DNA of 8,646 bases from UMGS755 sp045132895 (GTDB taxonomy: Bacteria; Bacillota; Clostridia; UBA1381; UBA9506). Of the stretch, positions 6,034-8,646 are shown piece after piece. The notes below the pieces were generated by a model. It did not search any database. It was not told where the DNA came from and worked only from the letters and a program-made list of their open reading frames with translations. Position 1 is the first letter of the stretch; every line of letters starts with the position of its first letter. The stretch spans positions 1 through 8,646 of the forward strand of contig JBGUTC010000068.1 of NCBI GenBank assembly GCA_045132895.1. The letters run 5' to 3'. Both the position numbers and the translations under genes were made by a program.

Positions 6034-6066
6034 GCAGGGCATAGCAATTGTTATGCCTTGTTCTTT
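6034..6066 (+). terminator. Possible terminator or attenuator hairpin after the clpE-like gene
   Basis: Bases 6034-6045 can pair with 6050-6061 around the tetraloop AATT, forming a 12-bp stem with four G-U pairs, followed by TCTTTT. It starts 10 bases after the clpE stop codon and ends just before the ribosome site of the serine hydrolase. The U-tract is interrupted and the stem contains wobbles, so termination is probably partial and the downstream genes may be read by leakage from the clpE promoter. I see no separate promoter for them in this 60-base gap. Confidence 0.5.
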
Positions 6067-6069
6067 TAC

Positions 6070-6075
6070 AGGGAG
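6070..6075 (+). promoter_or_regulatory. Ribosome binding site of the serine hydrolase
   Basis: AGGGAG lies 8 bases before the GTG at 6084 and decides that start. The frame is open further upstream, from an ATG at 6048, but that would place the clpE-hydrolase hairpin inside the coding region and has no ribosome site. A TTG at 6078 is too close to this site. Confidence 0.75.
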
Positions 6076-6083
6076 AGTTGATT

Positions 6084-7220
6084 GTGAAGTTTAAAGCCTT
6101 AACACGATTTTTGGACGAAATTCCGGAACGTTACGGTGTGCCCGGAACGGATTGTATCATCTACCATCGCCATGAACAGGTATTTCGCCATCAGTCCGGG
6201 TATTCTGAGATAGAAACAAAGCGTCCCATGGATGCAAAGCAACTGTATAATTTATATTCGGCAAGTAAACTGGTAACATGCGTGGCCGGGCTTCAGCTAT
6301 TTGAACGCGGTGCCTTTTTACTGACGGATCCGCTTTATGAATACATTCCGGAATACCGGACAATGTATCTAAAAGAAAGAGGACTTGTGCGGGAAGCAAC
6401 AAAACCCATTCTGGTCCGTGATTTGTTTACTATGTGCGCCGGGTTTAACTATGACACCCGTTCCAAGGCCATTCTCTCGGCAAAAAAGGAAACAGAGCAC
6501 CGTTGCCCGACAATGACGGTTGTTAAAGCGCTGGCGAACGAGCACTTAGATTTTGAGCCCGGCAGCCGCTGGCAGTACAGTTTATGTCATGATGTTTTAG
6601 GCGGCTTGATTGAGGTTGTTAGCGGACAATCGTTTGGTGAATTTTGCCGTGAAAATATTTTTGAGCCCCTTTCGATGAATGAAACAACCTTTCTTCCGGA
6701 CGAAGAGATGGAAAAGCGCATAGCGCCTATGTATATGTTTAATGAAGAAACGGAGAAACCGGACAGAATTTCATCCCAGAATGTTTTCCGTTTCGGTAGT
6801 GAATATGAAAGCGGTGGAGCCGGCGTGGTTTCGTCTGTGGAAGATTATGCGAAACTTGTGGAAAGCTTGTGTGCCGGTGGCAAGACGCCTTCCGGAGAAA
6901 CCATTCTCAGTCGCCATTCGATTAATCTGATGCGCACTTGCCATCTGGAGGGACAACCTCTTCAGGATTTTTACGAATATGCAAAAGTTCATATGCCGGG
7001 ATATGGCTATGGCCTTGGGGTCAGAACCATGATTGATCCTGTTAAAGGCGGTTCAAACGGTCCGGTAGGGGAATTTGGCTGGGGCGGCGCTGCCGGTGCC
7101 TATGCGTTAGTTGACCCGGAAAATGAATTGGCGGTGTATTACTGTCAGCATATGCTCACAAGCCGCGAGGAACTGATTCACAGACGGCTCAGAAATATTA
7201 TTTACGGTTGTATTGACTAA
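6084..7220 (+). CDS. Serine hydrolase of the beta-lactamase/class C esterase family
   Basis: A 378-residue protein of the beta-lactamase-related (class C, EstB-like, PF00144-type) serine hydrolases. Numbered from GTG 6084, the nucleophile motif SxxK is SASK (S59, K62) in LYNLYSASKLVTC. The tyrosine motif is Y165 in RWQYSLCHDVLGGLIE, where the usual Y-x-N reads Y-S-L. The KTG-equivalent position is WGG (333-335) in FGWGGAAGAYALVDPE, as in family VIII esterases rather than true beta-lactamases. There is no signal peptide, so it should be cytosolic, which argues against a role in cell-wall or antibiotic chemistry; a small-ester or peptide substrate is more likely but unknown. The hydrolase follows the clpE-like gene after a weak hairpin. 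The TSCPD gene starts 15 bases downstream with a strong AAGGAG site, so the two are very probably co-transcribed. Confidence 0.87.
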   Translation: MKFKALTRFLDEIPERYGVPGTDCIIYHRHEQVFRHQSGYSEIETKRPMDAKQLYNLYSASKLVTCVAGLQLFERGAFLLTDPLYEYIPEYRTMYLKERGLVREATKPILVRDLFTMCAGFNYDTRSKAILSAKKETEHRCPTMTVVKALANEHLDFEPGSRWQYSLCHDVLGGLIEVVSGQSFGEFCRENIFEPLSMNETTFLPDEEMEKRIAPMYMFNEETEKPDRISSQNVFRFGSEYESGGAGVVSSVEDYAKLVESLCAGGKTPSGETILSRHSINLMRTCHLEGQPLQDFYEYAKVHMPGYGYGLGVRTMIDPVKGGSNGPVGEFGWGGAAGAYALVDPENELAVYYCQHMLTSREELIHRRLRNIIYGCID

Positions 7221-7235
7221 AGAAGGAGAGAAACG

Positions 7236-7487
7236 ATGCGTTATTCATATAAAACACAAAACACCTGCTCCCGTGCTATTAATTTTACCATTGAGGGCAA
7301 TGTTGTGCGAGATATTGAGTTCATTGGTGGATGTGACGGGAACTTAAAAGCCATCAGCAAACTGTTAGAGGGTGCAACGGTAGAAGAAATTGAAGCAAAA
7401 CTGTCCGGTAATACGTGCGGACCGAGACCGACTTCCTGTGCGGACCAGTTGGCAAAGGCTGTTCGAAAGGCAATGGATGAACAATAA
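7236..7487 (+). CDS. Stand-alone TSCPD-domain protein (TIGR03905-like), function unknown
   Basis: An 83-residue protein made of one domain resembling the C-terminal domain of adenosylcobalamin-dependent ribonucleotide reductases. Its diagnostic features are FTIEGNVVRDIEFIGGCDGNL near residues 17-37 and the motif TSCAD-QLAKAV at 66-76, where the usual TSCPD has proline replaced by alanine. It has four cysteines (11, 33, 61, 68), which could bind a metal or form a redox pair; that is inference. The start ATG at 7236 has AAGGAG about 8 bases ahead. It is the last gene of its unit, ending 13 bases before a bidirectional terminator. The stand-alone family is widespread in Firmicutes without an established function. 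nrdG lies about 7 kb away in the same window, but nothing ties the two together beyond the domain resemblance. Confidence 0.88.
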   Translation: MRYSYKTQNTCSRAINFTIEGNVVRDIEFIGGCDGNLKAISKLLEGATVEEIEAKLSGNTCGPRPTSCADQLAKAVRKAMDEQ

Positions 7488-7500
7488 CAAATGAATGATT

Positions 7501-7536
7501 AAAAAAAGATTCACCGGAAAAGATGAATCTTTTTTT
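7501..7536. terminator. Bidirectional terminator between convergent genes
   Basis: A 13-bp perfect inverted repeat (7501-7513 with 7524-7536) with a 10-base loop has seven A at its outer left edge and eight T at its outer right edge. It ends plus-strand transcripts from the hydrolase-TSCPD unit and minus-strand transcripts from the thioesterase. Its last base falls in the thioesterase stop codon (7536-7538), so the minus-strand hairpin begins at the stop itself. Confidence 0.87.
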
Positions 7537-7931
7537 TATTTACGCAGTCTTGGCACGCGTACCGGTCTTCCTCTGTCATCCAGTGCAACAAAAACAAGGG
7601 AAGCTTCGTTGGTCATCAGCTTTCTCCCGGTTTGAAGGTTCTCTGCCCAAACGGTGACTTTGATTTTCATGGAAGTATTTCCGACGGATTCCAGTGTGGA
7701 ATTGAGTCTTACCATTTCGCCCAACTTAACCGGATATTTAAAATCCAGACTGTCAATGGATACAGTGGCGACAATATGCCCGGCATGTTTTGATGCTGTC
7801 AGCGCAGCAGCAATATCAATCCAATGCATGGGTTTGCCGCCCCTTAAATTGTTTAACAGGTTGACGTCGTTAGGGAGGACCAGTTGTACCATTTCAATGG
7901 CTGAATCATAAACAGTTTTAATTTGTTCCAT
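7536..7931 (-). CDS. Hot-dog-fold acyl-CoA thioesterase (YciA/BACH-like)
   Basis: A 131-residue single hot-dog domain that hydrolyses acyl-CoA to free acid and CoA. Family features seen: LPNDVNLLNNLRGGKPMHWID (about 19-39), holding the conserved asparagine N24 and aspartate D39; the helix AAALTASKHAG; VATVSIDSLDFKYPVKLGE (54-72); VGNTSM (83-88); and FVALDDRGRPVRVPRL near the C-terminus. The length is typical of the one-domain subfamily, which forms hexamers from dimers. The frame is open to 8003, but the ATG at 7931 is chosen because AAAGGAG (7941-7947) lies 9 bases ahead and the added residues are AT-rich, basic and unlike the family. No signal peptide, so cytosolic. Monocistronic, convergent with the TSCPD gene and divergent from the VanW gene. 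Chain-length preference cannot be read from sequence. Confidence 0.91.
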   Translation of the reverse strand: MEQIKTVYDSAIEMVQLVLPNDVNLLNNLRGGKPMHWIDIAAALTASKHAGHIVATVSIDSLDFKYPVKLGEMVRLNSTLESVGNTSMKIKVTVWAENLQTGRKLMTNEASLVFVALDDRGRPVRVPRLRK

Positions 7932-8048
7932 TTTTTTATTCTCCTTTTTATTTAGTTTGAACCGTTTTAAAAATTCTAATCCCCAAAATCTGTTTGGTAT
8001 CAAAAATAATAGGCAATGAAATACTAAAAATAAAAAATGGTGATGTAG
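7932..8048. promoter_or_regulatory. Divergent intergenic region with weak candidate promoters
   Basis: This AT-rich stretch must hold the start signals for the thioesterase (minus) and probably the VanW gene (plus). On the minus strand there is TTGATA (7998-8003) and TAGAAT (7973-7978), but the spacer is 19 bases. On the plus strand there is TTGGTA (7994-7999) and TGAAAT (8017-8022) with a 17-base spacer; each hexamer matches four of six consensus bases. The two candidate -35 elements overlap. Neither is strong and I see no operator-like repeat. Confidence 0.3.
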
Positions 8049-8642
8049 ATGAAAAAGATACCTTTTGTTACAGTATGTCTTCTTGTGCTCATGTTATTTG
8101 TCAGTTGTAATGGCAAAAAGGACAATATGGAAAGTCGTCCGGCAGAGACGCCGGCTCCCAGCCAAAGTCCAATGGCGACAGAGGAGCCGAAGCGCACACT
8201 GTTAGGCAAAGCGGAGACGGAAATTCTGGACGGAGAAGAAAATCGGATTCATAATATTTCCCTTGCAATTTCTGCCATTGATGGCTTTACGCTGGAGCCC
8301 GGCGAAACCTTTTCCTTTAATGATACAGTAGGCCCGCGTACGTCAGAACGAGGGTACAAAGAAGCCAGCGTTATTATCCAAATGGAAAAACGAAGAGATT
8401 TTGGCGGAGGCGTATGTCAGGTCAGCAGTACATTGTTCCAGGCGGCACGGTCAGCGGGGTTTGAGGTTTTTGAGCGCCATAGTCATCAAAAAGACGTTGG
8501 CTATGCTCATCAGGGAGATGATGCAGCTGTAGATTACGGCGCAAAAGATTTGCGTTTTCAAAACACGACTGAAGGAACAGTCGCCGTATCTATGTCGGTG
8601 ACAGATGGTTTTGTTGTGGCAGAAATTTATGACTTGTCCTGA
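8049..8642 (+). CDS. VanW-domain lipoprotein
   Basis: A 197-residue exported protein built almost entirely of a VanW domain (PF04294-type). The N-terminus MKKIPFVTVCLLVLMLFVSC is a lipoprotein-like signal with the lipidated cysteine at residue 20; the lipobox LFVSC is imperfect because of F at -3. A Pro/Glu/Ser-rich spacer (about 29-48) follows. The VanW signature is clear: LEPGETFSFNDTVGPRT, RGYKEASVI, GGGVCQVSSTLFQAA, FEVFERHSHQKDVGYAHQGDDAAVDYG and DLRFQNTTEG. VanW occurs in some vancomycin-resistance clusters, but homologues are common in spore-forming and other Firmicutes and it is not itself shown to confer resistance; its activity is unknown. The ATG at 8049 follows GGTGAT (8039-8044), complementary to the 3' end of 16S rRNA. 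No other van genes are present. The stop lies 4 bases from the window end. Confidence 0.9.
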   Translation: MKKIPFVTVCLLVLMLFVSCNGKKDNMESRPAETPAPSQSPMATEEPKRTLLGKAETEILDGEENRIHNISLAISAIDGFTLEPGETFSFNDTVGPRTSERGYKEASVIIQMEKRRDFGGGVCQVSSTLFQAARSAGFEVFERHSHQKDVGYAHQGDDAAVDYGAKDLRFQNTTEGTVAVSMSVTDGFVVAEIYDLS

Positions 8643-8646
8643 CCGG

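Noticed and set aside
6084..7220. Beta-lactamase
   Set aside because: No export signal, Y-S-L instead of Y-x-N and WGG instead of KTG point to an intracellular esterase-like enzyme.
7932..8003. N-terminal extension of the thioesterase frame up to 8003
   Set aside because: The AAAGGAG site and the family N-terminus place the start at 7931. The extra residues have no family resemblance.
8049..8642. Vancomycin-resistance determinant
   Set aside because: VanW homologues are widespread and no ligase, dehydrogenase, dipeptidase or VanRS-type gene is present. Family membership alone does not imply resistance.
1..8646. Mobile element, CRISPR array or prophage
   Set aside because: No recombinase or phage gene, no regularly spaced repeats and no flanking direct repeats around the tRNA gene were seen. 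The inverted repeats present are terminator-form hairpins at gene ends.

Overview
The window reads as ordinary chromosomal DNA from a low-to-moderate GC anaerobic member of the Bacillota. The evidence is an oxygen-sensitive ribonucleotide reductase activase (NrdG), strong AGGAGG-type ribosome binding sites, use of TTG and GTG starts, lipoprotein-anchored solute binding, a ClpE-type zinc-finger unfoldase, a stand-alone TSCPD protein and a VanW-family protein. I cannot choose between Clostridia and Negativicutes from sequence alone. I see no transposase, integrase, phage gene, CRISPR array or long repeat. All ten protein genes look intact except the first, which is cut by the window edge.

Layout. 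1-1090 (+): the 3' part of nrdG, then an HD-domain phosphohydrolase in the same direction, closed by a strong bidirectional terminator. 1093-1209 (-): a tRNA-Gly with anticodon CCC, its own near-consensus promoter, and that same terminator at its 3' end. 1228-3616 (-): a three-gene polar amino-acid ABC importer. Transcription order is binding lipoprotein, permease, ATPase. The operon has a sigma-A-type promoter, a terminator-like hairpin after the first gene and a strong terminator at the end. 3695-7536 (+): a divergently transcribed clpE-like gene, a cytosolic SxxK serine hydrolase and a TSCPD-domain protein. 7536-7931 (-): a convergent hot-dog acyl-CoA thioesterase. 8049-8642 (+): a small VanW-domain lipoprotein running almost to the window end.

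How the genes work together. The importer is a self-contained uptake system. Its promoter carries two adjacent 18-bp sites that resemble ArgR/AhrC operators (ARG boxes), spaced 20 bp apart and covering the -10 and -35 elements. This points to arginine, or a related basic amino acid, as the substrate and to repression by arginine. The hairpin after the binding-protein gene would give more binding protein than permease and ATPase. The ClpE-like protein would unfold substrates for ClpP. NrdG serves anaerobic dNTP synthesis; the HD protein beside it has no known partner.

I found no convincing novel multi-gene system. The tandem ARG-box promoter is the most informative non-coding signal. The hydrolase, TSCPD, VanW and HD genes are recognisable by family but have no defined physiological role.
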